Shown: piece by piece, positions 34,491-45,639 of the stretch
Numbering within the stretch: position 1 is the first letter of the stretch
How the letters are laid out: every line of letters begins with the position of its first letter
Assembly (NCBI GenBank): GCA_038373885.1
Contig: JAWZYV010013150.1
Span: 1-64,000, forward strand
Source of the DNA: Cheiracanthium punctorium
Lineage: Eukaryota > Arthropoda > Arachnida > Araneae > Cheiracanthiidae
DNA length: 64,000 bases
Direction of reading: 5' to 3'
Position numbers and translations under genes: made by a program
Notes under the pieces: generated by a model
Told to the model about the DNA's origin: nothing
The model's input: only the letters and a program-made list of their open reading frames with translations
Databases searched by the model: none

Positions 34491-34949
34491 AACGCGCAGT
34501 GCTCCCGCTCTGGGAACACCAAACTCTGACGTTTTGACTGTTGCCAGTCACGAAGAATAGATTGGATTGCTATAAAAATAGTGGCGGGTGACATAGCTAC
34601 ACGAGAATCCTTTACATTTTAGCACGTCATTTACCGTCAAAAAATGGTCACGATTCTTTTTAACAGCACTGACATATGCTGAAAAATGGAAGAATGCCAG
34701 AACAATTGGATTGATTGCCCAATTCTGAAAAAAGGGCAGCTGTTGCCATCGCTCGACTTAACTACCAGCAAGATGGCGGACGATCGAAACGTTCATCGCG
34801 TGCCACAGATCTAGAGACCCTTTTTTGCCGACAGCGTGCTGTGCCGGCACAGTTTCGATCGTCCGCCATCTTGCTGGTAGTTAAGTCGAGCGATGGCAAC
34901 GGCTGCCCTTTATTCAGCATTGGGAAAGGGTTGCGCCTCAGAGGGTTAG
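34491..34949 (+). mobile_element. TTAA-type palindromic MITE, copy with both arms
   Basis: The left end TTAACCCTTTAACGCGCAGT and a right end whose complement begins CTAACCCTCTGAGGCGCA are flanked by TTAA and TTAG. The interior holds a long palindrome: the arm from GGCAGCTGTTGCCATCG through CCAGCAAGATGGCGGACG (about 34735-34790) is repeated as complement at about 34850-34908. No coding potential. The TTAA target points to the piggyBac superfamily, by inference. Confidence 0.85.
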
Positions 34950-35827
34950 AAGAACAAAAGTCCGTTTAACAATACAACAATAACCGTATGTTGAAGCAAA
35001 AGCCCCTCGCCCCATGGAAAATAATCTCCCTCATGGATTATGCATGTCGTTACTGAACGTTAAATGGACTATCGTCTGGATACTCGCCATGCGACAAAGC
35101 GGTAATGCGTGGGCGCTCACTGACGAGGGTAATGAAACGTTTTTAGTCTATCTAGCCATTACGTTATTGATTTAAATCTATCCTCACGAGAAGTCAAAGC
35201 CCGATGTAGTTACGCAGGCAATTACATCGGGCTACAAAATTAAGTCTACACTCAATACATGTAATCTTCGTCCACTTACAATAAATAACTTCATACTAAA
35301 TTTTTATTATATTCCAAAATTGAATGCTCTTTTGGATACGTGCGAAAACTTTTCGCATTCGTACCATTTCATTTTGTGGGAACAGCCACTCTTATATCAA
35401 TGCTTCCTACAGAGGAATAAATAATAAACTGTGTAATGTAGGAAAACTATTTTATATGAATTGGAATCGCAATTTCCCCTTCAAAGCCTGATAAACGTGA
35501 CTTCAGTATGACGTCATTGTCACTTGCGACTCCTAATTTTGTCAAGCAAATGAGAAGCTTTTTTTATTCTCGGGAATAAAATGGAGCTGAAAATAGCAAA
35601 AAGTGGCATAAAAATTAGGAATCGGGTAGATTTTTAAAGTAGCACATGCTGTTTCTTATATTTTTATACATAATTATGAAAAATTTCAAGCGGATCGTAC
35701 AAACAGTGTAGATGTCATTACGCTTCTGTGCTTAACTTTTAAATATTTTTGGAGCAATGGTGGTAAAATTTTTATATTAAAGTGGTTGCTCGGAATTGTT
35801 AGAGAGTCAGGGATCAGGGTAATAATA
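34950..35827. other. No gene; one hairpin
   Basis: AGCCCGATGTA (35198-35208) and TACATCGGGCT (35223-35233) form an inverted repeat. Nothing else was recognised. Confidence 0.5.
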
Positions 35828-37241
35828 TACACTGCTGGCCATCGTAAATGCAACACCCTGAAGGAAGCATGCAAATAATATGAAATTTACAACATGCATT
35901 AGCTGAGGTGAGATATGCAAATGATTAGAATTTCAGCGCAGACGCACATCAAGCGCGCCTGTGGCGCCACCTCAAAGCGCTATTTAAGGCTTGGAGATTT
36001 CGACGGTTTCAAGTACAGCAATTGTGTTTTTCTTGCTTTTTTTAAAAAAAAAACGATAAATTATGCCTCGTAGGAAACAACGATCATCTTTTGATCAAGT
36101 ATCCGAGTTTGACAGAGGAAGGATAGTGGCATACCGAGATTGTGGGTTATCTTTCAGGGAAATCGGTCGTCGTATTGGACGAAACCAAACAACTGTGATG
36201 CGGATATGTGATCGTTGGGTGCAGGAGGGTACGACGGACAGACGTGATCGACCGCATCGACCTCAGTGCACCACGTCACGTGATGACAGGCAGATTGTAC
36301 GCATGGCAGTGACGGACCGCTCAGTCACATCACGAACCATATCACAGCAGATTTAGTCTGTAACGCATCATCCAGTGTCTGCGCGTACCATTCGACGTCG
36401 TTTACAGCAGAATGGTCTGTCCGCAAGACGTCCGTTGCTTTGTCTACCTCTGACGCGGAACCACAGACGTCTCCGCCGCCAATGGTGCGATGAAAGAAGG
36501 ATGTGGACGACAGAATGGAATGAAATTCTCTTTACTGACGAGTCACGCTTCTGTATGCAACACCACGACGGTCGGATTCGAGTCTGGAGACACCGTGGAG
36601 AGAGGATGCTGAACAGCTGCATTATGCACCGTCACACTGGTCCTGCACCGGGTATTATGGTATGGGGCGGTATCGGATATCTCTCTCGCACTCCTCTAGT
36701 ACGCATTGCCGGTACTTTAACCAGCCAGCGCTACATCTCCGAGGTGTTGGAGCCAGTTGTCCTTTCTTACCTTCAGGGCTTGCCAACAGCCATATTTCAG
36801 CAGGATAATGCACGGCCACACGTGGCACGCATTGTCCAAGGGTTCTTCGTCAATCACCAGATTGAATTGCTTCCCTGGCCGGCGCGCTCTCCGGATCTTT
36901 CGCCGATAGAAAACATGTGGTCCATGGTTGCTCAACGACTGACCCAGAGTTCATCCCCAGCTGTCACACCAGATCAACTTTGGCAACGTGTGGAAGCTGC
37001 TTGGTCTGCTGTACCCCAAGAACACATTCAAAGTCTCTTTGAATCAATGCCGAGGCGTGTGGCAGCTGTGATCTCCAACAACGGCGGCTACTCTGGGTAC
37101 TGATTTTGGCAGGAACCACGCTTCATAGAATGCTGTAAATTTAATCATTTGTTACTTGGTCAACATGTTATCTACACAATAAATTTTGTTGTGATATCTC
37201 TTGTTTTTCTTGGTGTTGCAATTTGGGTGGCCAGCAGTGTA
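35828..37241 (+). mobile_element. Tc1-like transposon, complete with TA duplication
   Basis: The element proper is 35830-37239 (1410 bp). Its left end CACTGCTGGCCATCG and the complement of its right end CACTGCTGGCCACCC are inverted repeats and both continue to GCAACACC. TA dinucleotides at 35828-35829 and 37240-37241 are the target duplication. Sharp ends, an almost open transposase and little visible decay mark it as one of the youngest insertions in the window. Confidence 0.95.
36063..37103 (+). pseudogene. Tc1-type DD34E transposase, single in-frame stop
   Basis: One reading frame runs from ATG at 36063 to the stop at 37101-37103 and is interrupted only by TAG at 36354-36356. The two halves (97 and at least 242 codons) are in the same frame, so there is no frameshift. 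The N-terminal part has two helix-turn-helix regions (FREIGRRIGRNQTTVMRICD, then SVTSRTISQQI). The catalytic residues are visible: D in FTDESRFC, D in FQQDNARPH, and E in SPIENMW. There are 34 residues between the last two, the Tc1 DD34E spacing. The total length, about 346 codons, is normal for Tc1 (roughly 340). From memory it closely resembles Tc1-type proteins annotated in Trichonephila spiders, where this position appears to be a sense codon. Without readthrough it would give no full-length enzyme. Confidence 0.93.
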
Positions 37242-38513
37242 GTAGGATTAATTTAAGAGTTATTAAACATCTAAATATGCCCGGCATTTTATGAACACGC
37301 TGTGTATATCAAGGCAGTTGTTACTGACGAAGAATTTGCCTGCACAAAATAGTAGTTACAATTCTTATTTAATTTATTCTAGAGAAATAGTGTGCAAAAA
37401 GACCTCCGTACTTTGCTTTGAAAGAAAAGAACTTCTCAGTCCTTTATTCTGTTGCTTATTTTTCTATTTTCTGGTGAAATTTATTTGAAATTGTAGCACA
37501 TACTTTGGGGGAAAGTATATATTTTTTAATATAATTCGACCCGCTTTCTCCCGGCGAGATTTATATTTTTTGAAAGTTATTCTGAAATATATAAAGCTCG
37601 AACTAATACCCAGGATATATAAACCGGGATTTGTTGAAATTCTTATCCTTTATTCAAAATCAAGTGTGCGTATACAGAAACTGGGAGTGATACGGAGTCG
37701 TGATGTATAATGGGCATTTTATTTAAAATGTGCCATTTGTTAAAGAAATAGTTTGGAAGAAACGGAAAGAACGCTACAAATCATTTTGTATGGTAGTATA
37801 GTTTCAGGAAGGGAAGAAGCCGTTCAGCACAGAAATTACACACATTTGTCTTTCTATCTACTTAAATAAACAGTAAAAAAAATTCTTTTACAGCACGAAA
37901 TATATTTGCGGATTATGCTACTATCGCAGGAAGAGGATTATTTATGCAGGAAAAAGACATTCTATGAATTTTTTTCTCCTGGTATTTGTTTAAACACTTT
38001 TGATAAAGTTAGAATGAAAGTTTTGGTGGTGTTCTAATGTTGTTTTTACTGATAAGTATATACGTGTTGAAACACAATAGAAAAAGTTCTCGGCAATTAA
38101 TTTTGTGCGTTGTTTCAAATAATTTAAGATCTGTAGTAAAAGTATTCAAATTTTGCTAAATAGTTGAGGGGTCATAGTAAAGTAACTTCTCTAAAGCATA
38201 GAAAAGAAACGTGTGAAAAACAAGTGTTGTCTTATAAAATATACTATTTACTATGAATTCGAACTTTAGCAAAGTAAAATTGCTTTATATTGTAGAATTT
38301 ATGTACTTTTAAAAATTAAAATAAAGTACAATTCATAAGTTTACTTCGCAGTCCAATAATTTTATACATTAGAAAAGTTATTTCAAAGCAGTTTTTATTA
38401 ATTTTTTTTAAATACTGAAATATTGAAAAAGGATATTTCAAAAGTTCTTGAAACTCTGTCGACTTTTATATTTATTTTTAAAATTTATCTCTAAGATCGG
38501 TGAGTTTTAATGG
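37242..38513. other. AT-rich, no gene seen
   Basis: No inverted ends or protein motifs noticed. Confidence 0.55.
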
Positions 38514-38703
38514 AATATGGGTAGGGATGGACGCGAGACGACTTTTTGCGAGACGAGACAGATTTACAGCTTTTTTGCGAGACGAGACAAGCATTTTTAA
38601 CATTAGGATATAGGGATTTTTGCGAGACGAGACAAAGCTTTTCGGCTGTTTTGCGAGACGCGAGACGGCAAATTTTCGTCTCGCGTCCATCCCTAAATAT
38701 GGG
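38514..38703. mobile_element. hAT microelement with perfect 8-bp TSD, copy 1
   Basis: The 174-bp element (38522-38695) begins TAGGGATGGACGCGAGACG and ends with its complement. The identical octamers AATATGGG flank it (38514-38521, 38696-38703). The interior contains four copies of TTTTGCGAGACG(C)GAGAC-type repeats. No coding capacity. Confidence 0.93.
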
Positions 38704-40400
38704 GGGAATATTAATGCTCATCTCTTTATTATGAACTAAGATATAATTTGTGCTGCAATTTTTGGAGTTTTAATCAAATATAAATGAAACGAAATTGCAT
38801 CCATAGTTCCCTGCATTATAATTTTTTTTATTAAAATCATGAAACGTTTTGATTTTTCTTCATTACAGTTATGTTGAAAGTAAATTTCAGAGAAAAAAGC
38901 TCTGTACAAATTGTTCTACGCTATAAAATAATATTTTTAATTTGTCTGAGGAATTTTGAACCAGCACTTCTAATCACTGGAGGAGGGGTGTTAAAGTCAA
39001 TATTCATGTGTAGAAGCACACTGTCATCATGTTCACTTATATCTTGCCATTGCAGCAGGTAATTTGTACAATTAAAGTATCAAATGATGAGCTCGAAAAA
39101 TATTTCAATTGTGAAGTGGTTTGTTCACCGGATACGCTTTGATGAAACGGTAATGAGGAAAGCAATGATAACAATCTAGTAGCCTTCCTTATACAAAATT
39201 ATTCATTATGATCTATTTTCTTATCATATCATCCAATTAGTAATGGATAAAAACTGCTATTTGTCGTAAAATTATATTTTTCACCTCAAATGATTAAAAT
39301 ATTGCTATTTATGGGTAAATTCATGAAAAAAATTTTAATAGTTTTACTTTGTGAAAATAAAACTTTTAAATGTAGGCCTAATGATGATGTCAAAGATAAC
39401 ATCTTATGTGTGTTTTTTACATAGTTTTTTATTTACTTTATCTCATGTATGTTCAAAAAGAACTAGTGTCCATCTTGTTTTGTGACTGTACGATGTAGTA
39501 GTCAGAAAAACATCAAAATCGTGAAGCAACTTCGAAGCTTTTCAAAAGTTGCAACAAAGATTGTTTTCGATCTAGATATATCTGCAACTGAGAGCTACGT
39601 AAAATGGTCTCTTAAACAGTAGAACAAGAAAATTTTAACATGCCTATGAAATAATTATTCATTTTTTTATTTCTTTTACTTTATTATTTACTTAGTAAAG
39701 TATGAAGAGAATAGTGACGCTCTCGTATTATCTCGACAGATTGCTTTATTTGGTTACTAAATTTGCATAATTGCCTATGCATGAGCAAAGTAAGAAAAGT
39801 AACATGATGATTTGCTCATAGTTGCAATAACACTCACTGCTGAAAAAAACAACAATATTATTCTTATTTTAACTAGGGAGAATGTAGAGGAAATTATAAT
39901 TGCTTATTGCATTCGAAAAAACACATGTGCAGTTGTATTAGCACCCTGCATCAATCAATTCCCGTGTGTAAGATTTTTTGAGATCTTTAAACCCGCAGAT
40001 GATCCCAATTCTTAAATATTGAATCATGATTTGTATCATGTGAAAGGCTAAAACTACAGATACGCCTATAATTTCAGTAGCACTAAAAATTAGAGATTTT
40101 TAAAACGCCAGTGGGTTAATGTTCTGTTTGTTTAATATTTCTGCATTTGCTTTTTCCGAGATTAAGAATTCGGTATTCTGGTCAATTCGGAATCGAGGAA
40201 TTTGCAGAGTTCTGTCAATATTGCGATCAAGTCACAAAATGAAAGCACTCACTAATAATACGAAGTACAATTGTACAAAGTACAAAGTACAAAGAAGTGG
40301 GTTTTCTCCTATTACGGTGGCACATACAGCGAGCGCATCGAATGTTTCCTGTAGTTTTTTCTACCTTTAGATATAAACAATAATTTAAGTCTTTTTTGTT
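38704..40400. other. AT-rich, no gene seen
   Basis: Short frames only. A CCAGTGGGTTAATG at 40109-40122 might be an isolated TTAA-type element end. Confidence 0.5.
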
Positions 40401-40429
40401 TGTAAAACTTCCAAAGTCTGCAGCATGAC

Positions 40430-40697
40430 TGCGATTATATACTGTTGATGCATTACGGTTTTTTCAAAGAGCGAGCACTCGCTCATCAAGCATTCGCCAC
40501 TACTAAGGCCCGAATTACTGATTATTTTATTATGAGACCACAGGGGGAGCGAATTGTGGGGGCACATAATGGGTGGAGAGCGTCACTTCTTATGAAGGGA
40601 CGGACAAGTTAACATCAATGCCCATGCCGAGATTCAAACTCGGGCCAAGGCGTGATAGAGTAGTTCTTTAGCCACTACACCATCTGGGCTGCTCATG
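40430..40697 (-). mobile_element. tRNA-derived SINE
   Basis: On the minus strand the head from GCCCAGATGGTGTAGTGG (A-box TGGTGTAGTGG) to GAGTTTGAATCTC (B-box) looks tRNA-derived, but the anticodon arm does not pair, so it is not a working tRNA. An unrelated body follows toward lower coordinates; its end is uncertain. Confidence 0.6.
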
Positions 40698-40787
40698 CTT
40701 TACGATTTACAAAATGAAAAGTTGCACAGTTGACCACATCATATGATTTTAGGAGACATCGAATAGAACTTAAACCTAAAATAGAAT

Positions 40788-42073
40788 GCATTAAAGCAAT
40801 GTTTATACGTTTATCATTTATACTTCTTTTACGTCTGTAGGGAGAGCGTGCGGCCGAACCCGGTTTAGAACCTGGGAACTCCGTGTGGTAGAATGAGATG
40901 CAATAAAGCCATGCCAAAAGGTACCCATTGCACAGGCCTTAAATTGAAGGGGGGTTGCATGCGCTGAGGCTATCTCATGCCGCCACACTACCCCACCCCC
41001 ACCCTAGAGAGTCAGTTGGAGGCTGATGAACGATGTTCCAAGCGTTATGGAATGCTACCACTCGTTGTGGATTTTGTGAGTCCGCTGCCACTTGTTGTGG
41101 ACTTCGTTACCGCTCTCTGCGGACTTTGGCTCCATCTGTCGCCGAAGGTGAGAAGTGAAATGCATGTTCGTTATCCGGGTCACCAATGTAGGGAGAGAGT
41201 GCGTCGGGAGCCGGTTTAGAGCCCGGGAATTCCGTGTGGTAGAATGAGGCGCGATCCAGCCCGGCCAAAAGGTACCCATTTGACTGGCCTTCAGTTGCCG
41301 GGTGTTGGGTGTGCGAAGGCGATCTCGGGCCGCCACACATTTATACGTCAATTTCGTAAAGTTCCAATTCATTTCTATTCATTTTAATGCAAAAAGCTTC
41401 GTTTATACGACGCACAGTATTGGATATACGTAGGATGACGCTCTCCAGAATGACGTTATATAGATCAAACTATAACATTATATTACTTTCGTGCCAACAG
41501 GATGATTGTAACGAAAATGTTTTGAAAATAGAGTCGTTCTACGCCACGTCTTGTGTATATTGTATATGATTATCAGGAATTATTATACGTTTTACATACA
41601 GCAGCATGCAATACTTATATTGTTTGGCAGAACATGATTAAAAAAATTCATGAGCTACTTTCAAACTGTACTCTAAGAGAATCAGCACATCAGACGATTC
41701 TGATAGAAGGGGGAACTTTTATGTGTGTTATTTTAAAAAGATTGTTAAAGATATTTTTAAATTCAATGTCTGTATGAACATGAGTCATAGCATAATTTCA
41801 TCAATACTATAATATAGCACAGTAAATGCTTGCTATCTTTCATTTTTACGATAATTGTTTTATTTTAAAATTCACTAATGTTTTTAGTGTAAAATATATT
41901 ATAAAGAAATTGACAAGTGTTTTAAAAAACTTTATTTTACTCATATAAATTTGCATTAGTATCGTAAAAATTATAATAATCAAAGTTTATGAATGTTCCA
42001 CTTATACGTCTTTTTATTTATGCGTCGTTTTACGTCGGTAAATTGTAAGGCTTATAAACGGTGCTTTACAGTA
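40788..42073. mobile_element. Probable pogo-like non-autonomous element hosting the TRIM
   Basis: The right end near 42035-42073 read as complement (GTAAAGCACCGTTTATAAG, then CGACGTAAAACGACG) resembles the left part at 40790 (TAAAGCAATGTTTATACG, then CTTCTTTTACGTC). Similar TTTATACGTC text also continues on the far side of the TRIM. The match is short and diverged, so the boundaries are tentative. Confidence 0.4.
40836..41337 (-). mobile_element. TRIM-like miniature LTR retrotransposon, 502 bp
   Basis: On the minus strand two LTRs of about 150 bp (41187-41337 first, 40836-40987 second) begin TGTGGCGGC and end CCCTACA, giving TG...CA ends. One base after the first LTR lies TGGTGACCCGGATAACG, a primer-binding-site-like sequence. 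Directly before the second LTR is the purine-rich AGGGTGGGGGTGGGGTAG, a polypurine tract. The internal region of 199 bp has no coding capacity. The LTRs share long blocks (GGTACCTTTTGGC, TCATTCTACCACACGGA) but are diverged, so it is not very recent. No clean target duplication is visible. Confidence 0.75.
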
Positions 42074-42079
42074 TCTAGC

Positions 42080-42770
42080 TTGTAAAAATAAGATATTTTG
42101 AAAGTGAAGTGTTTCGCTGCACGTGCAGCTCCCTTTTCATCGCACAGTTTTTGTATCCTCATGCTGCAACTTCTCAATACAGTATCCGTAATGCAAATGT
42201 TATGTAATGAGTACAAAACTTCTGCATTTTTTGAGATTCCACATCGTTGGAATCAATTTGATCTGCATGAGTAAGAAAAATATTCGTTTCCTAACGTGCG
42301 ATAAACGGGTAAACAGCTAGTTATTCATTAAATTTTTCGTATATTCCTTACATAAGGCGATCACTTATATGCAGAATTAGGAAAAAGTAATAGTATCAAG
42401 TGACTTCATCCTACACAAACAATACATCACTAACAAATATCCTACAAATCTTAGTCAGATTTTACTTTTCACACAGTAAACAGAGCGATTGAGGTGTTAA
42501 AAATAAATGGCAGCTGGGAGCATCGTAAACGATGAGAAAAACTCTGTAAGTTCAGTATTAAATATATAAAATACTTTTTCTTCTGTGCTGCTTCGATCTT
42601 ATTTCTGTATGTGAGAGACTACGTTCGTTAGGATGATAATTTTCGAATGATCTTTGTTATTCTTTTATAACTACGATTAATTTGCCTTGACTACCAAATG
42701 ACGCAAAAGTAAGTCCACGTCTAGATTTTTTTCGCATGCTTAATTCGTTTTGAGGATGTCATCTATAAAA
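42080..42770. other. No recognised feature
   Basis: AT-rich sequence between the probable pogo-like element and the next MITE. Confidence 0.45.
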
Positions 42771-42771
42771 A

Positions 42772-43384
42772 TACAGGGTGTACAAACTTGGAAGGGAGGT
42801 AGACAGCATCGTTAGGAACTATAATTACATAGGAAAGCATGGGCGGAAATGAAAATCAATAGGTGGCGTTGAATGCGTGCTCTCAAGAACGTGTTGATTC
42901 CTCATTGCCGTATCTGCCAACTTTCGCGTTTTTTTTTCGGAAGATTATCTACCACTAATTCTTATTTTAGGGATTTGGTGTTTGAATAAATCTAAAATTT
43001 TTTTAATGTAAAACTGTTTGAAAGTTATGACCGATAATCTTCTGAAAGCAACCGTAAAAATTGGCAGATATGTTTGCTTCGTTTGGTTTTATGCCAAGCC
43101 TGCACGATGGGCATCTGCCTAGGAGGGTTTCTTGGGCGAAGTATTTTTTAAGGGTTTCTAGAGCGTATTCACGATACGTGGGGAGAAAACTGGCCCAAAC
43201 TCCAGACCGTCAGATCGACAGTCGCACGATAAGACCGAACCCGGGACCTTCACACTCCGGCCATTTACCATGGTCAATGTCTTATCCACTCGATGATGGG
43301 GGGCGCATATATGTAAATATGGTTCCTAACGATGTTGCCTACCTTCCTTCCAGGTTTGTACACGAAGTTCCGGTACACCCTGTA
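42772..43384. mobile_element. TA-flanked MITE with a SINE inside
   Basis: The element (42774-43382) begins CAGGGTGTACAAACTTGG. Its right end read as complement begins CAGGGTGTACC and continues GTGTACAAACCTGGAAGG and CATCGTTAGGAAC, as on the left. TA lies outside both ends. A second inner inverted pair (GTATCTGCCAAC near 42911 and its partner near 43060) flanks a T-rich centre. The SINE lies between the inner pair and the right end. Confidence 0.8.
43085..43310 (-). mobile_element. tRNA-derived SINE
   Basis: On the minus strand the head contains an A-box-like TCGAGTGGATAAG and a B-box-like CGGGTTCGGTC, followed by a body with CTGGAGTTTGGGCCAG and the tail text CTAGGCAGATGCCC. A fragment of the same body is at 30380-30436. 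Confidence 0.7.
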
Positions 43385-43399
43385 TATATATCTTCTAAC

Positions 43400-43935
43400 T
43401 AAAGGCCCGTAGATAGTATCTGAAAAGACAAAAAGCATAGATATATATTCGGTGCTTTCACAGCTGAGAGCGGTAAGATATTTGACTCCTAGGAACACTT
43501 GTACCTAGACCTCAAAGTGCTAATTTTATTAATGGCAGATGTGAATAACCTTTGCATCCCTGAATTTTTGGGTTATCCAAAACCTTTGTTTATCAAAAGA
43601 AATATCAGAAAGCCATGTACATTATAGTATTTGAAAAGGGAATCGTTTTAAAATATCCGAGCAGTTAAGCTTTTATGTCTTTTTAAGCATTATCAGAGTC
43701 ACTTTACTAAAGCAACATTATTGATTTATTCCGCATCAGTATTAGCAAACATGAAACGCACCATTTAACACTCACTGTAGCATGAAGATAATACTTTTCA
43801 ATTTACATTTCCGATTGAAAGTACTTTGAATGAGTTTAATAAACCATAAATAGATTTGCGTGTACTTAAAATGTTCTTTAAAAAATAGTATTATTATCAA
43901 AATAATTTTTCTAGGTAATCATTATCCTTGAATTC
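43400..43935. other. No recognised feature
   Basis: AT-rich sequence ending in a (TA)n microsatellite at 43937-43959. Confidence 0.5.
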
Positions 43936-44018
43936 CTATATATATATATATATATATATAGGGTGTTCCAAAAACACTGACATGCATTTTTATTCCGTAA
44001 ATTTTGATCATAGACGTA

Positions 44019-45085
44019 TAGAGGAGAGTGGCCTAAAACGGGTAAGTCGCCCAAAGCGGGTAGGCATGCGTATGCTGCCGCATGGTGCGCATGCGCTAAT
44101 ATCGATATGTGCCGTGAGTACCCGAACCCTCCCGAATTTCATCCAGTCCCAACGGTCCACCGGCCTAGCAACATGGCGTAACGAGACACAAAATAAAATA
44201 ATCGGGGAATTCGTTAAATAAACTGAAGGTATGTAATTCTTGACTAGTCGAAAACCAGCTTATTATTTTTATTGACAATATTACTACATTATTGTGATGC
44301 TATCTACCTATAAAATACCATGGTGATTCTGGGTTTTTTAATTTTTTTATGTGAGGTTATTATTCTTCAAGTAAAAATGTGCTTTCGGGCAAAGCGGGTA
44401 TCTTTCGGGTAGATACCTGCTTGCCCTGATGCATTTTAATTCTAATTTTTCTGCATTTTGTTATAGATGGTTAATAAATATAAGTTGAGACTCATTTAAA
44501 ATAAGTATAAAATTTAAATTAGTTAAGTATAACTTAAAAATTTATTTTTTATAATAACAAATGATAGTCTAATGACAAAATTATTTTTATTTTATATTTT
44601 ACTGACAAATATATCAAATGAGATTTTAAATTTTAATGAGATAATTATAACTTAAAAAGTTACTTATTTATAATGACAGTTAACTGGTCTGATGATTTAG
44701 TCATTTTTTATTTTTTTATTTTGTTAATAGAGATACCAAATGAGATTTTTAATTTTAATGACATAAGTATAACTCGAAAGGTTATTTTTTCAATTTACAG
44801 TTAACTAATCTAATAATTTAATCATTTATTACTTTATATTTAATGAACAAATGCACCAAATCAAAATAAGTTAATGTGATAATAACTTATGTCACTGAGA
44901 CCTTTAATAAGGCTGATAAAATAATTCAAAAATTGTTCTATGAAGGTTATTTTTAATGATAATTATAAGTTCAATTAAAGTTTCAATAGTAATCCTTAAG
45001 GAAATTAATATGTGCTCAGATTTGTAAAGTATATTGTACTTACCCGCTTTGCCCGAACGGCTTACTCGCTTTAGGCCCCCTTGTA
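44019..45085. mobile_element. 1.06-kb TA-flanked non-autonomous element
   Basis: The element (44021-45083) has a left end GAGGAGAGTGGCCTAAAACG. The complement of the right end, CAAGGGGGCCTAAAGCGAG, shares GGCCTAAA(A/G)CG(G/A)GTAAG and then GCAAAGCGGGTA-type text. TA occurs on both sides. Near the middle (44389-44426) GGGCAAAGCGGGTATC faces GATACCTGCTTGCCC, an internal hairpin built from the terminal motif. No coding potential. A Tc1/mariner/pogo origin is inferred from the TA target only. Confidence 0.75.
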
Positions 45086-45153
45086 GGGCAAAGTGGGTTT
45101 TTTAAGCACTTTTAATTTTTGATCATAAACAATTATTTATAAATATGCATATA

Positions 45154-45440
45154 CAGGGTGTCCCAAAAAGGTGGCAACCGACTTTAACACTTTGCCTGCT
45201 AGAGATAAGTGGGCGGTGCAAATTGAAAAATAATGTTCAAAATAAGATCGGAAATGAGACTCCGCGAAGTAAAAAATCCTCTCGTTAATTTTCAAAAAGT
45301 TCTTTTTAAATTTGTGCACGGCCCAGTACAAAATAATTTCCAACTAGTAAAACGTGCCCCATACACTCATGAGCTGAGATACAAAGCTTGAGAATTATAC
45401 CTTAAAAGTGTCAGAGACGTGAAGATAACTATAACGCTGA
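45154..45440 (+). mobile_element. Mariner-like repeat, copy 2 (left part)
   Basis: It begins CAGGGTGTCCCAAAAAGG after TA and is colinear with 12269-12570: GGGCGGTGCAAATTG, ATGTTCAAAATAAG, CCTCTCGTTAA, TTTTCAAAAAGTT and AACTAGTAAAACGTGC. No right end was found. Confidence 0.7.
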
Positions 45441-45639
45441 CTTAGACCACTTTTCCTTGGCTCTCGAAGGGAAACCATCACGTCGAATGATCGCATTTCA
45501 GGGGTCGTACAGAAATTACGAAAGAAAATCTTTTTTACCACTCTAGCAATGAACGTTTACATTCAAAATCATGCATAGTCCCCGATAGTCTTTCTTTAAA
45601 TGTATCTCTGCGATTACACAATATTACACAATAGCATTA

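Noticed and set aside
36368..36622. Minus-strand frame inside the Tc1 transposase
   Set aside because: Antisense shadow of the DD34E transposase gene.
40620..40697. Possible second tRNA gene on the minus strand
   Set aside because: A- and B-boxes are present but the anticodon stem does not pair and a non-tRNA body follows, so it is better called a SINE.
43061..43402. 113-codon plus-strand frame
   Set aside because: It spans a minus-strand SINE and the TIR of a TA-flanked element.
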